A stretch of DNA of 64,000 nucleotides, taken from Nocardia caishijiensis NBRC 108228. GTDB lineage: Bacteria > Actinomycetota > Actinomycetes > Mycobacteriales > Mycobacteriaceae. Each line of letters starts with the position of its first letter. The first letter of the stretch is position 1. Location: the NCBI RefSeq assembly GCF_001612825.1, contig NZ_BDBE01000047.1:1-64000 (forward strand), written 5' to 3'. The translations under genes were made by a program, and so were the position numbers. Below the pieces are notes generated by a model. That model ran no database searches, was not told the origin of the DNA, and worked only from the letters and a program-made list of their open reading frames with translations. This document shows, in pieces, positions 8,310-17,662 of this stretch.

Positions 8310-8707
8310 ACGCGCGCGAAGCCGGACTCGCCTCTCAGGCCGCGGTCCGCGCCAAGGACCGCGCGGCCTGGATCGCACTGTTCGCCGAGGACGGCATCGT
8401 CGAGGACCCGGTCGGCCCTTCGGGTTTCGACCCCGAGGGCGTCGGTCATCGCGGCCACGAGGCGATCGGTGCGTTCTGGGACATGGCCATCGCCAACACC
8501 GACTCGATCGAATTCCTCTTCGAGGACTCCTTCGCGTGCGGCGACGAGATCGCGTTCACCGGACTGATCCGCACCACCATGGCCGGTTACCTCATCGACG
8601 CCGAGGGCGTGTTCACCTATCGGGTCGACGCCGACGGCAAGATCGTCGCCCTGCGTGCCTTCTGGGAGGTCGACCGGGCGATGGCGACCGGCCGCAAGGC
8701 CTCCTGA
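8306..8707 (+). CDS. SnoaL/NTF2-like (ketosteroid-isomerase-fold) protein
   Basis: A 133-residue NTF2-like alpha+beta barrel protein. It has the N-terminal helix pair (VRAKDRAAWIALFAEDGIVE), the DPVGPS turn typical of polyketide-cyclase/isomerase folds, and strand pairs ending in FTYRVDADGKIVALRAFWEV. The fold covers delta-5-3-ketosteroid isomerases, hydratases and binding proteins. The steroid operon makes an isomerase or hydratase role plausible but not proven. It is the last gene of the operon starting at 4264, with a GTG start overlapping the previous stop (GTGA), and is followed by a strong hairpin. Confidence 0.85.
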   Translation: MNAREAGLASQAAVRAKDRAAWIALFAEDGIVEDPVGPSGFDPEGVGHRGHEAIGAFWDMAIANTDSIEFLFEDSFACGDEIAFTGLIRTTMAGYLIDAEGVFTYRVDADGKIVALRAFWEVDRAMATGRKAS

Positions 8708-8720
8708 ACGCCAAAAACAC

Positions 8721-8752
8721 AACAGCCCCGGACCTTTCGGTCCGGGGCTGTT
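8721..8752. terminator. bidirectional intrinsic terminator
   Basis: A perfect 14-bp inverted repeat (AACAGCCCCGGACC / GGTCCGGGGCTGTT) with a TTTC loop. It lies between the convergent ends of the SnoaL-like gene and cyp125. Confidence 0.85.
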
Positions 8753-8764
8753 GTATCTGGTGTT

Positions 8765-10045
8765 TCAATGCGAAACCGGGCAGCCCTTGGTCTTGTAGTC
8801 GACCGGGAGCTCCTTGATGCCGTTGAGCCAACCCGAGCGCAGGCGCTTGGGGTCGCCGATCTTGCTGATGTCGGGCAGGTGGTCGGCGATGGCGTTGAAG
8901 ATCAGCTCGATCTCCAGTCGCGCCAGGTTCGCGCCGACACAGAAGTGCGCACCGGTGCCGCCGAAGGACAGGTGCGGGTTCTCCTTGCGCATGATGTCGA
9001 ACTTCTCGGGGTTCTCGAACACGTCCTCGTCGAAGTTCGCCGAGCGGTACAGCATCACCAGCCGCTGGCCCTTCTTGATCCGCACGCCGCCCAGCTCGGT
9101 GTCCTCGAGCGCGGTGCGCTGGAAAGAGGTGACCGGGGTGGCCCAGCGGATGATCTCGTCGACCGCGGTGGTCGGCCGTTCCTTCTTGAACAACTCCCAC
9201 TGGTCGGGGTTCTCCATGAACGCGATCATCCCGTGGCTGATGGCATTGCGCGTGGTCTCGTTGCCCGCCACCGCGAGCACGATGACGAAGAAGCCGAACT
9301 CCTCCGCGCTCAGCGACTCACCGTCGACATCGGCCTCGATCAGGGTGGTGACCAGGTCGTCGGCCGGGCAGGCCTTGCGCGCCTCGGCCATCTGGTACGA
9401 GTAGCCGAGCAGCTCCATCGATGCCGCGACGGGGTCGACGTCGACATTGTCGGGATCGTCGTAGCCGGTCATGTCGTTGGACCAGGTGAAGACCTTCATC
9501 CGGTCCTCCTGCGGCACCCCGATGAGCTCGGCGATCGCCTGCAGCGGCAGCTCACAGGCCACCTGGGTGACGAAGTCGCCGCCGCCCGACTCGGCGGCCG
9601 CCTTCACGATCTTCTCGGCGCGCGAGGACAGCTCGGCGCGCAGGCTGTTCACCGCACGCGGGGTGAAGCCCTTGGAGATCAGTTTGCGCAGCTTGGTGTG
9701 CTCCGGGGCGTCCTTGTTCAGGATGACGAAGCGCTGCAGTTCGATCTGCTCGCGCTTGATGTCGTCGCTGAAGCGCGGGATGGCGGTGTTCTCGTAGGTG
9801 GAGAAGACATCGCTGCGGCGCGAGACCTCCTTGACGTCGGCGTGCTTGCTGACCACCCAGAAGCCGTCGTCCTGGAAACCGCCGACCTCGGGCGACTGCG
9901 GGTTCCACCAGATCGGCGCCGATCGGCGCAGCTCAGCGAATTCCTCCGCCGGGACACGTTCGGCGTAGATGGCCGGGTCGGTGACGTCGAACCCCTCGGG
10001 CAGGTTCGGCAGGGTACCCGTGGCTTCGTTGCGCGGATCTACCAC
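8765..10045 (-). CDS. cyp125: cytochrome P450 CYP125, steroid C26-monooxygenase
   Basis: A 426-residue P450 strongly resembling CYP125A1 over its full length, for example DPAIYAERVPAEEFAELR and RLRSGWLNGIKELPVDY. The I-helix oxygen-binding segment AVAGNETTRN, the ExxR motif EIIRW and the heme-thiolate loop FGGTGAHFCVGANLARLE are intact. CYP125 hydroxylates and oxidises the terminal C26 of cholesterol or cholestenone, starting side-chain degradation; it needs ferredoxin and a reductase not encoded here. The GTG at 10045 is preceded by GGAG and is preferred to the upstream start at 10087, which would cross the operator. It is divergent from fadA5. Confidence 0.95.
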   Translation of the reverse strand: MVDPRNEATGTLPNLPEGFDVTDPAIYAERVPAEEFAELRRSAPIWWNPQSPEVGGFQDDGFWVVSKHADVKEVSRRSDVFSTYENTAIPRFSDDIKREQIELQRFVILNKDAPEHTKLRKLISKGFTPRAVNSLRAELSSRAEKIVKAAAESGGGDFVTQVACELPLQAIAELIGVPQEDRMKVFTWSNDMTGYDDPDNVDVDPVAASMELLGYSYQMAEARKACPADDLVTTLIEADVDGESLSAEEFGFFVIVLAVAGNETTRNAISHGMIAFMENPDQWELFKKERPTTAVDEIIRWATPVTSFQRTALEDTELGGVRIKKGQRLVMLYRSANFDEDVFENPEKFDIMRKENPHLSFGGTGAHFCVGANLARLEIELIFNAIADHLPDISKIGDPKRLRSGWLNGIKELPVDYKTKGCPVSH

Positions 10046-10066
10046 CAGATGTCTCCTTCGACAAAC

Positions 10067-11341
<1,275 letters not shown>

Positions 11342-11706
11342 ACTGGACGCACCGAAACCGGGCGCCCAGGTTGAACATTCATCTCAAAGCGCCCGGAACG
11401 TGTCGTACGCCACACGGTCCGAGGGGCGAGGGGGATGATGAGGCATCAGCAATCTTTGGGCTATCATGGGTCCGAGGTGGAAGACCCCCGCGACGGGCAC
11501 GAACCTTGGCACCCACCGGCTCCACAAGAGTCGTTGACGTGACCCCGCAAACGCGGCTGTCGCGGGCCCTGTACGCAGGTGAGCGTCGGAATCCGCGGAG
11601 AAATCCTGAATCAGGCGTAGGTTTTCAGTTACTGAGCCGCTAATATCAATGATACGTATCCGAGATAACGACTGTTAGTACAGTGAAGGGAATTGGGCGG
11701 CTCACA
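11342..11706. other. noncoding stretch upstream of EspR-like gene
   Basis: About 365 bp with no supported gene. An 8-bp inverted repeat with a long loop (11358-11396, CCGGGCGC / GCGCCCGG) is a weak candidate fadA5 terminator. Nearer the HTH gene are the palindrome GATACGTATC (about 11652-11661) and the dyad TAACGACTGTTA, possible operators or promoter elements. I could not match the rest to a known riboswitch. Confidence 0.4.
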
Positions 11707-12123
11707 ATGGCTGATTTCGCGGCGCGGCTGAACAAGCTGTTCGAAACCGTGCATCCCCCGGGGCGCAAGCCGCACACCAACGCAGAGGTTGCGGCTGCGC
11801 TGACTGCCTCCGGGCATCCGATCTCCAAGCCGTATCTCTCGCAGCTGCGGTCGGGACAACGAACCAACCCGTCCGACGAGACGGTGGCCGCCCTGGCGAA
11901 GTTCTTCAAGGTCAAGCCTGACTACTTCTTCAACGACATCTACGCGGCCAAGATCGATCACGACCTGGAACTGCTTGCGCAGCTACAGGGTTACGGGCTG
12001 CGTCGTCTGTCCAGCCGGGCATTCGACCTCTCGGAAGAATCACAGAATCTGCTCACCTCCATGGCGGAGAAGTTGCGGGCCAGCGAAGGCTTGCCCGAAA
12101 TTCCTCCGGATGGAACGGAATAG
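11707..12123 (+). CDS. EspR-like XRE-family HTH DNA-binding protein
   Basis: A 138-residue protein with the layout of mycobacterial EspR. It has an N-terminal helix FAARLNKLFETVHPPGR, an HTH whose recognition helix is PISKPYLSQLRSGQRTNPS, FFKVKPDYFFND, and a C-terminal dimerisation helix region ending LTSMAEKLRASEG. EspR-type proteins are nucleoid-associated regulators that control ESX secretion and cell-wall genes in mycobacteria; this may be a paralogue with other targets. The ATG at 11707 is used because the longer GTG (11683) lacks a ribosome site. It converges on the MAB_1171c-like gene across a hairpin. Many actinobacteria carry such HTH genes beside ImmA/IrrE peptidases, as here. Confidence 0.82.
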   Translation: MADFAARLNKLFETVHPPGRKPHTNAEVAAALTASGHPISKPYLSQLRSGQRTNPSDETVAALAKFFKVKPDYFFNDIYAAKIDHDLELLAQLQGYGLRRLSSRAFDLSEESQNLLTSMAEKLRASEGLPEIPPDGTE

Positions 12124-12144
12124 GAACAACCAGGCGGATACGCG

Positions 12145-12190
12145 AAGAACGGGCCTGAGCCGGTGGAGACACCAGCTCGGGCCCGTTCTT
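12145..12190. terminator. bidirectional terminator hairpin
   Basis: Arms AAGAACGGGCC and GGCCCGTTCTT, extended by GAGC/GCTC after one mismatch, around a 14-nt loop. It lies between the convergent EspR-like and MAB_1171c-like genes. Confidence 0.75.
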
Positions 12191-12200
12191 GTTGCCGGTG

Positions 12201-13232
12201 TCAGCTCGACGCGGCGGCGTTCTGCGGCGCACCCGCCGTCGCCACCGCCACCTCGTACCTGCGCGCCAGTGCCAGCACCCAGCCGCGCGGACTCACGCCC
12301 GGTGGCGGCGCGATCCAGCGCGCGTCGACGAACAAGTCCCCCAGGGGATTTCGGGCCCACTCGGCCACCACGGCCGCACGCTCGGGCACCGAGTTCGGTG
12401 GCTCCCCCGCCGCCGGGATGACGATGCCGCTGCCCGAGAGCAGATACAGCGCGTCCATCACCTGCGCCACGTGGTCGGAGGCCTTCAGCTGCGCCGAGGT
12501 GGCGTTCTGCTCGGGTGCGACGACCTCCGGGAACCGGCCGACCATCAGCTTGTGCAGCGGACGGATGCGCCGCAACAGGATTCGGGCCCGCCACCACAGC
12601 TCGATGACGATCGACACCGCCCCGAGCGAGATCAGCAGGCTCGCGATCTCCCACGCCTGCCAGCCCCACGTCGGCTGACCGGGCGGGGTCGGCTCGGCGC
12701 CCTGGAAGGCTCGGCCCGCGTTGGCGAAGGCGAGCACGGCGACCAGCGCCGTTCCCGCCGTGTAGATCGCGATACCACGGCCGAGCGTGGTCCAGTCCAG
12801 ATTGCGCAGGCCGGTGGTGACGATGAAGACCGCGCCGAGCGCGACGACGATCCAGCCGAAGATGAACGACCAGGCCAGCGTCAGCACGATGGCGAGGGCG
12901 CCGATGCCGTACACGACCGTCGCGACCTGGCGCAGGTTGCGCCGCGACACCACCGGCCAGGCCGCCGAGGCGACCACCGAGGTGGCGGTGGTGAACAGGA
13001 TCCACGCCGAATCGACGATGCCCGTGGACAACCAGCCGCTGTGCAGGCCGCCCGGGAGCAGATTGTCGACGGCGACGGCGATATCGGGGATGGCGACGGT
13101 CGAGGCGAGTGCGACGGCGGCGACCGCGACGACGATGGCCACGCGGGCCGTTGTCGCGGGCTTCACGAGCACGCGCCCCACTCGCGCACCCGCGGCAACC
13201 CAGACCAGCAGGGCTGTCAACCAGAGTGTCAT
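12201..13232 (-). CDS. seven-TM membrane protein, MAB_1171c-like (DUF6545-type C-terminus)
   Basis: A 343-residue integral membrane protein. Hydrophobic helices are visible at about residues 3-20, 28-48, 70-95, 103-124, 125-145, 155-175 and 195-217. They are followed by a soluble C-terminal domain of about 125 residues (WWRARILLRRIRPLHKLMVG onward). This is the plan of the actinobacterial MAB_1171c family of putative transporters, often encoded next to an ImmA/IrrE peptidase and an XRE regulator. Transport has not been shown as far as I know. The gene starts inside the stop of the peptidase gene (4-bp ATGA overlap), so the two are translationally coupled. Confidence 0.8.
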   Translation of the reverse strand: MTLWLTALLVWVAAGARVGRVLVKPATTARVAIVVAVAAVALASTVAIPDIAVAVDNLLPGGLHSGWLSTGIVDSAWILFTTATSVVASAAWPVVSRRNLRQVATVVYGIGALAIVLTLAWSFIFGWIVVALGAVFIVTTGLRNLDWTTLGRGIAIYTAGTALVAVLAFANAGRAFQGAEPTPPGQPTWGWQAWEIASLLISLGAVSIVIELWWRARILLRRIRPLHKLMVGRFPEVVAPEQNATSAQLKASDHVAQVMDALYLLSGSGIVIPAAGEPPNSVPERAAVVAEWARNPLGDLFVDARWIAPPPGVSPRGWVLALARRYEVAVATAGAPQNAAASS

Positions 13233-13744
13233 CCGAGTGCCTCATCGAATCGAAGGACCGAGACGCCTGCGCCCCGGTTGTTGAAGACGCGCAGTCGGGT
13301 CATGAGCATGGCCGCGAAGGTCTCGGCCTCCCACTCGGCCAGGTCGTCGCTTCCGTCCTCGACGATCTGGGCGTGGGCGCGCTGACTGAGCATGTAGGCG
13401 ATGAGGTCGTCGCTGACCTCGAGTGTCGTCTCGACCGCGGGTGCGCCCTCGTGGTCGAAGACGATGTGCCCGAGTTCGTGGGCGAGGGTGTGGTCGCGGC
13501 TGGGCAGGGCGTCGGCGAGCACGATGATGTCGCGTTCGGGGTAGAACCGGCGCTGCCCGCACACACCGGGGCCCAATTGCGCACTGGTGATCTCGATTTC
13601 GCGTTGCCGCTCGAGCGAGACCGCCGCGACCACCTCATCGAGGGTGGTCGCGTCGGAGTCGGCGGCGACCGCGCACACCGCGTCGACGGCGGCGGCGACG
13701 CGACGATAGGACCGCGAGGTGGACTGGGTCTTGCTCTTGCTCAT
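13229..13744 (-). CDS. ImmA/IrrE-family metallopeptidase
   Basis: A 171-residue zinc peptidase domain. HTLAHELGHIVFDHE gives the HExxH motif at residues 89-93, and the downstream WEAETFAAMLM helix (about 138-148) supplies the likely third ligand, as in ImmA/IrrE proteins. Family members cleave XRE-type repressors (ICEBs1 ImmA with ImmR; Deinococcus IrrE with DdrO) and so switch genes on after stress. The EspR-like HTH protein encoded convergently is an obvious possible substrate (inference). The frame is open far upstream, but the ATG at 13744 precedes the first sensible residues and lies 11 bp after the lipoprotein stop. Confidence 0.85.
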   Translation of the reverse strand: MSKSKTQSTSRSYRRVAAAVDAVCAVAADSDATTLDEVVAAVSLERQREIEITSAQLGPGVCGQRRFYPERDIIVLADALPSRDHTLAHELGHIVFDHEGAPAVETTLEVSDDLIAYMLSQRAHAQIVEDGSDDLAEWEAETFAAMLMTRLRVFNNRGAGVSVLRFDEALG

Positions 13745-13755
13745 CGAAGATCCCC

Positions 13756-14922
13756 TCACGACCTCGGTCCGAAGAACTCGGCACGCGCCGCGTTCAGCCG
13801 CGCCTGCGCGGCCGCGGCACCTTGGAAACTCACTGCGCCCGAACCGGTTCCGGCCAGGGTGAGCGCGATCAGGCCGCCGATCACCGAGAGCAGCTCGGGT
13901 TCGGGCAGACCGCTGTTGTCGCTGGTCGGCCGGACCTCGTGGTTGGGCTTGGCGGCCTGAGCGGGCGCGGCGGCGGCAGGCGGCGCGGGGGCGGCGGCCG
14001 GGGGCGGCGGCGCATCGGCCGGGGCCGGTGCCGCCACCGCCACATTCGGCGCGGCGATGCCCGGAATCGACGGCGTGCCGGGTGCGGGCGGGATCGCGAT
14101 CGCGGGCAGCGCGGGCGATGGCGTCGGCGGGGTCTGCAGCAGGAGCAACAGCAGCAACGGCGAAGCCGAACCGACAGCCGCCGAACCGACGGCAGCCGAA
14201 CCGGTCGCCGCCGAACCAGCGCCCGCGGAACCGACCGCGGCGGATCCGACGGCAGCCGAGCCGACGGCCGCGGAGCCGGTACCGGCCAGCGCCGAGCCCG
14301 TCCCCGCCGCGGCCGAGCCGACGGCGGCCGAACCGGTGCCGAGCACCGCGGCCGCTCCGGCCGAACCGGTGCCGAGTACGGCGGCGGCACCGGCGGAACC
14401 GGTGCCGAGGATCGCGAAGGCGCCTGCCGAGCCCGTGCCGAGCACGGCGCCCAGGCCAGCGGAGCCGGTGCCGAGGAGCACGCCGAGGCCTGCCGATCCG
14501 GTGCCGAGCACCAGTCCGGCGGCGGCCGAGCCCGCGCCGAGGACGGCGGAGCCGGAGGCCGGACCGGCCACTTCCTTGGTCGGGAGTTCGGCCGGGTCCT
14601 GGCCGGGGATGCTCAGCGGGGTCCACTCGGTCTCTTCGGCGACTTCCGCACCGGTCTGGGGTGGATCGCCGTGATTCGCCGGTGCCGGGTCGTTGCCGCT
14701 GCCCGTACCCGGCAGGGTGAGTTCGATCGGCTTGCCCTTGGCGGGCTCCTCAGCCGGTTCACCGCCGCTACCCCCGATGCCGGTGCTTCCGCTGCCGGAC
14801 GGTTGCGCGGCGGGCGTCGGCGGCTTTTCCGGCGCGGCGAAGGCGGCGACGGGCCCCAGTAGGGAACAACCGGCCAAGACACTCGCAGCGGCGAGAACGC
14901 GCAACATGCGACCAACGGCCAT
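13756..14922 (-). CDS. Gly/Ala/Ser repeat lipoprotein with glycine-zipper-like core
   Basis: A 388-residue exported low-complexity protein. The N-terminus has a signal peptide with lipobox VLAGC (Cys19); cleavage after AFAA near residue 30 is the alternative. Next are a Pro/Gly-rich segment, then five to six 11-residue units of the LGTGSAGxxxx type (about 139-199), then about ten short xxGSA units (about 200-253). An LLLLLLL run, a Pro/Ala-rich linker and a hydrophobic segment LLSVIGGLIALTLAGTGSG (about 354-372) follow. GxxxG-like spacing suggests a membrane-associated glycine zipper. It is the first gene of an operon with the ImmA/IrrE peptidase and the MAB_1171c-like protein. I do not recognise a named family. 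Confidence 0.78.
   Translation of the reverse strand: MAVGRMLRVLAAASVLAGCSLLGPVAAFAAPEKPPTPAAQPSGSGSTGIGGSGGEPAEEPAKGKPIELTLPGTGSGNDPAPANHGDPPQTGAEVAEETEWTPLSIPGQDPAELPTKEVAGPASGSAVLGAGSAAAGLVLGTGSAGLGVLLGTGSAGLGAVLGTGSAGAFAILGTGSAGAAAVLGTGSAGAAAVLGTGSAAVGSAAAGTGSALAGTGSAAVGSAAVGSAAVGSAGAGSAATGSAAVGSAAVGSASPLLLLLLLQTPPTPSPALPAIAIPPAPGTPSIPGIAAPNVAVAAPAPADAPPPPAAAPAPPAAAAPAQAAKPNHEVRPTSDNSGLPEPELLSVIGGLIALTLAGTGSGAVSFQGAAAAQARLNAARAEFFGPRS
14164..14508 (-). repeat. in-gene repeats encoding LGTGSAG and AVGSA units
   Basis: Tandem 33-bp units (11 residues, core LGTGSAG) run into 15-bp units (core AVGSA). They encode residues 139-253 of the lipoprotein. Codons vary between units, so the repeat is old or selected at the protein level. 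Confidence 0.85.
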
Positions 14923-15125
14923 GCGCCTGTCATCCCCTTCAAGTAATTCCGCGCAGCATTACCCCCGGTCGCGATTCATTCCGGGATCGACGAACAGTAG
15001 CCCATAGTAAACCCACTCGCAGAACCCCGCAGGAGAGCGCAAGAGCCGTCCAGCCCCCTGGACGCCGATGACAAGGCAAAACCGCTGGCCCGGCGGCTTT
15101 GCTCAGTGTCCTCTCGCGAAGTTAG

Positions 15126-16037
15126 CTATGCACCGTAAACCGGCTCCGGTTCGGCACCCTTCTCGATCAGCTGAGCCACCACCGGACCGAGCTTGGCCGG
15201 ATCCCAGCGCGCACCGCGATCGACCGCGATGCCGTGGCGCCAACCTTCGGCCAGCGCGACCTTGCCGCCCTCAACCTCGAACATCCGCCCGGTCACCCCG
15301 GCGGACTCGCTGCTGCCGAGCCAGACGACCAGCGGCGAGATGTTCGCTGGATCCATGGCGTCGAAGCCGGAATCGGGTGCGGCCATGGTGTCGGCGAAGA
15401 CGGTTTCGGTCATCCGGGTGCGGGCCGCGGGGGCGATGGCGTTGACGGTGACGCCGTAGCGGCCGAACTCCGCCGCCGCGGTGAGCGTGAGCCCCGCGAT
15501 GCCCGCCTTGGCCGCGCCGTAGTTGCCCTGGCCGACGCTGCCCTGCAGACCGGCGCCGGAGCTGGTGTTGATGACGCGCGCGTCGACCGCGCGCCCCGCC
15601 TTGGACTCACCTCGCCAGTATTCGGCGGCATGCCGCATGGTGGCGAAATGCCCCTTGAGGTGCACGCGGATCACCGCGTCCCACTCGTCCTCGCCCAGGT
15701 TCACCAGCATCCGGTCACGCACGAAACCGGCGTTGTTGACCAGCACGTCGAGCCCGCCGAAGGTGTCGACAGCCTGGCGGACGAGCCGACGCGCGCCTTC
15801 CCAGTCGGCCACGTCGTCGTAATTGGCGACCGCCTGCCCACCGGCGGCGACGACCTCGTCGACGACCTGCTGCGCGGGTGTCTCCGAGGTGGGTGCGCCG
15901 TCGAGCGCGGTGCCAACGTCGTTGACGACGACGCGCGCACCTGCCGCGGCGAAGGCGAGCGCGTGCGCGCGCCCGATCCCACGACCCGCACCCGTGACGA
16001 TCACCGTGCGGTCGGCGCAGATCAACTGCTGGTCCAT
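15126..16037 (-). CDS. SDR-family dehydrogenase (Rv3548c-like), KstR2 region
   Basis: A 303-residue short-chain dehydrogenase. It has the NAD(P)-binding TGAGRGIGRAHALAFAAAGA, the NNAG motif (VLVNNAGFVRDRML), the catalytic Ser in INTSSGAGLQGSVGQGN, and the YGAAKAG tyrosine/lysine pair. A DVG at the end of strand 2 points to NAD(H). By position beside the next SDR and echA20 it matches Rv3548c of the KstR2 regulon; its step in C/D-ring degradation is unassigned. It starts 12 bp after the stop of the upstream SDR gene, with an AGGAG-type site before the ATG. Confidence 0.87.
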   Translation of the reverse strand: MDQQLICADRTVIVTGAGRGIGRAHALAFAAAGARVVVNDVGTALDGAPTSETPAQQVVDEVVAAGGQAVANYDDVADWEGARRLVRQAVDTFGGLDVLVNNAGFVRDRMLVNLGEDEWDAVIRVHLKGHFATMRHAAEYWRGESKAGRAVDARVINTSSGAGLQGSVGQGNYGAAKAGIAGLTLTAAAEFGRYGVTVNAIAPAARTRMTETVFADTMAAPDSGFDAMDPANISPLVVWLGSSESAGVTGRMFEVEGGKVALAEGWRHGIAVDRGARWDPAKLGPVVAQLIEKGAEPEPVYGA

Positions 16038-16049
16038 CGAAACTCCTAG

Positions 16050-16817
16050 TTATCCGTGGTTCGTATTCGCGGCATCGAGAAAGGCGGGCCGCTCCCCCGC
16101 GCCGTGCACCAACAGGCTCGCGCCGCTGACGTAGGCGGCCAGCGGGGAGGCGAGGAAGAGGGCGGCATTGCCGACGTCGGCGGGGGCGGCGAGGCGGCCG
16201 AGCGGGATGGTCGCGCCGACGGCGGCGACACCGTCGGCGTCGCCGTAGTGCAGGTGGCTCAGTTCGGTTTCCACCGGTCCGACCACCACGGAATTGAGGC
16301 GGACCTTCGGCGCCCATTCCACCGCGAGTGAGGTGGTGAGGTTGTCCAGTCCGGCCTTGGCCGCGCCGTAGGCGGCGGTGCCGGGCGAGGGCCGGTGCCC
16401 GCTGACGCTCGAGACCATCACGATAGAACCGCCCGAATCCTGCTTCTGCATCACCGCATTCGCCTGCTGCGCGATGACGAGGGGGGCGAGCAGATTCAGC
16501 TCGATGATCTTGGTGTGGAAGCGCGGGCTCGCCGCGTCGGCCAGGGCGAAGGGCGCCCCGCCCGCATTGTTGACGACATGGTCGAGCCGCCCGTGCGCGG
16601 TGAGGATCTCGTCGAACATGGCGGCGACCGCGCTGTCGTCGCGCACATCGCAGGAGTAGTGCTCGGTGCCGTCGATCGGGGTGTCGGCGGGCCTGCGCGC
16701 GCAAGTGAGCACGCGCGCGCCCGCCGCGAGAAAGGCGCGGGTGATGCCAGCGCCGACGCCACGGACACCGCCGGTCACCAGAACGATCTGGCCGGAAAGG
16801 TCGATTTCTATCGCCAC
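16050..16817 (-). CDS. SDR-family oxidoreductase (Rv3549c-like), KstR2 region
   Basis: A 255-residue short-chain dehydrogenase. It shows TGGVRGVGAGITRAFLAAGA for cofactor binding, VNNAGG, the catalytic serine in VMVSSVSGHRPS and YGAAKAGLDN as the Tyr-x-x-x-Lys site. It is the first gene of the minus-strand SDR pair and lies 12 bp from the KstR2-type operator that it shares with echA20. Position and length match Rv3549c. Its substrate is not known; regulation suggests a C/D-ring CoA intermediate. Confidence 0.87.
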   Translation of the reverse strand: MAIEIDLSGQIVLVTGGVRGVGAGITRAFLAAGARVLTCARRPADTPIDGTEHYSCDVRDDSAVAAMFDEILTAHGRLDHVVNNAGGAPFALADAASPRFHTKIIELNLLAPLVIAQQANAVMQKQDSGGSIVMVSSVSGHRPSPGTAAYGAAKAGLDNLTTSLAVEWAPKVRLNSVVVGPVETELSHLHYGDADGVAAVGATIPLGRLAAPADVGNAALFLASPLAAYVSGASLLVHGAGERPAFLDAANTNHG

Positions 16818-16828
16818 CGTGTTAACCT

Positions 16829-16844
16829 ACCAAGCAATTGCTTG
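16829..16844. promoter_or_regulatory. KstR2 operator between SDR pair and echA20-ipdABC
   Basis: ACCAAGCAATTGCT at 16829-16842 fits AnCAAGnnCTTGnT with one mismatch. Read another way, CAAGCA-AT-TGCTTG at 16831-16844 is a perfect 14-bp palindrome also found before kstR2. It is 12 bp from the SDR start and 45 bp from the echA20 start. Confidence 0.8.
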
Positions 16845-16889
16845 CTTTGTCTCGGGTTCGCCCGGGCACGCACCGATAGGACAGTTGCC

Positions 16890-17654
16890 ATGGGAATCGA
16901 CCGGCATACCGAAACCGAGGGGGTGGAGGTCGTCACGGTCGACTATCCGCCGGTCAACGCGCTGCCGTCGGACGGCTGGTTCGCCCTGGCCGAGGCCGTG
17001 CGCGCCGCCGGACGCGATCCGGGCACCCGCGTGGTCGTGCTGCGGGCGGAGGGTCGCGGCTTCAACGCCGGTGTCGACATCAAGGAGATGAACGCCGACT
17101 CCGGGCACACCGCGCTGATCCGCGCGAACCATGGATGTTTCGACGCCTTCGCCGCCGTGTACGACTGCGAGGTACCGGTGGTCACCGCCGTCAACGGGTT
17201 CTGTCTCGGCGGCGGGATCGGCCTGGTCGGCAACTCCGACGTCATCGTGGCTTCCGACGACGCCACCTTCGGCCTGCCGGAGGTGGACCGCGGTGCGCTC
17301 GGCGCCGCGACCCACTTGGCGCGGCTGGTCCCCCAGCACCTGATGCGGACCATGTTCTACACCGCGGGCAAGCTCACCGCTCAGCAGTTACACCACTACG
17401 GGTCGGTGTACAAGGTCGTGCCGCGTGCCGAACTCGACGCCGCGGCCATGGAGGTCGCGAAGAACATCGCGAACAAGGACGGCCGGGTGATCCGCGCCGC
17501 GAAGCGGGCGCTCAACGGCATCGACGTGCAGGACGTACACCGCTCCTATCGCTACGAGCAGGGCTTCACGATGGAGCTCAACCTGGCCGGGGTGGCCGAT
17601 GAGATCAGAGCGCGTTTCGACGACGACCTCGCCGCGCAGAAGAAGGGGAACTAG
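16890..17654 (+). CDS. echA20: enoyl-CoA hydratase-family ring-D hydrolase EchA20
   Basis: A 254-residue crotonase-fold enzyme. The oxyanion-hole segments are EGRGFNAGVDIKEM and VNGFCLGGGIGLV, and LPEVDRGALGAATHLARLV follows. EchA20 hydrolyses ring D of the HIEC-CoA intermediate to give COCHEA-CoA in the KstR2 pathway. The ATG at 16890 is chosen since similarity begins there; the frame stays open upstream to 16395 only as a shadow of the opposite SDR. It is first in an operon with ipdA (8-bp gap), ipdB and ipdC. Confidence 0.9.
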   Translation: MGIDRHTETEGVEVVTVDYPPVNALPSDGWFALAEAVRAAGRDPGTRVVVLRAEGRGFNAGVDIKEMNADSGHTALIRANHGCFDAFAAVYDCEVPVVTAVNGFCLGGGIGLVGNSDVIVASDDATFGLPEVDRGALGAATHLARLVPQHLMRTMFYTAGKLTAQQLHHYGSVYKVVPRAELDAAAMEVAKNIANKDGRVIRAAKRALNGIDVQDVHRSYRYEQGFTMELNLAGVADEIRARFDDDLAAQKKGN

Positions 17655-17662
17655 GAAAAGCT

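Noticed and set aside
14164-14508. CRISPR array
   Set aside because: The repeats are coding, short-period and in frame, with no spacers and no cas genes.
13745-14626. Long N-terminal extension of the ImmA/IrrE gene
   Set aside because: It overlaps the lipoprotein gene in another frame and is Arg/Gly low complexity; the ATG at 13744 is sensible.
15004-15125. Possible small RNA or gene between the lipoprotein and the SDR gene
   Set aside because: No ORF with a ribosome site and no clear hairpin could be supported.
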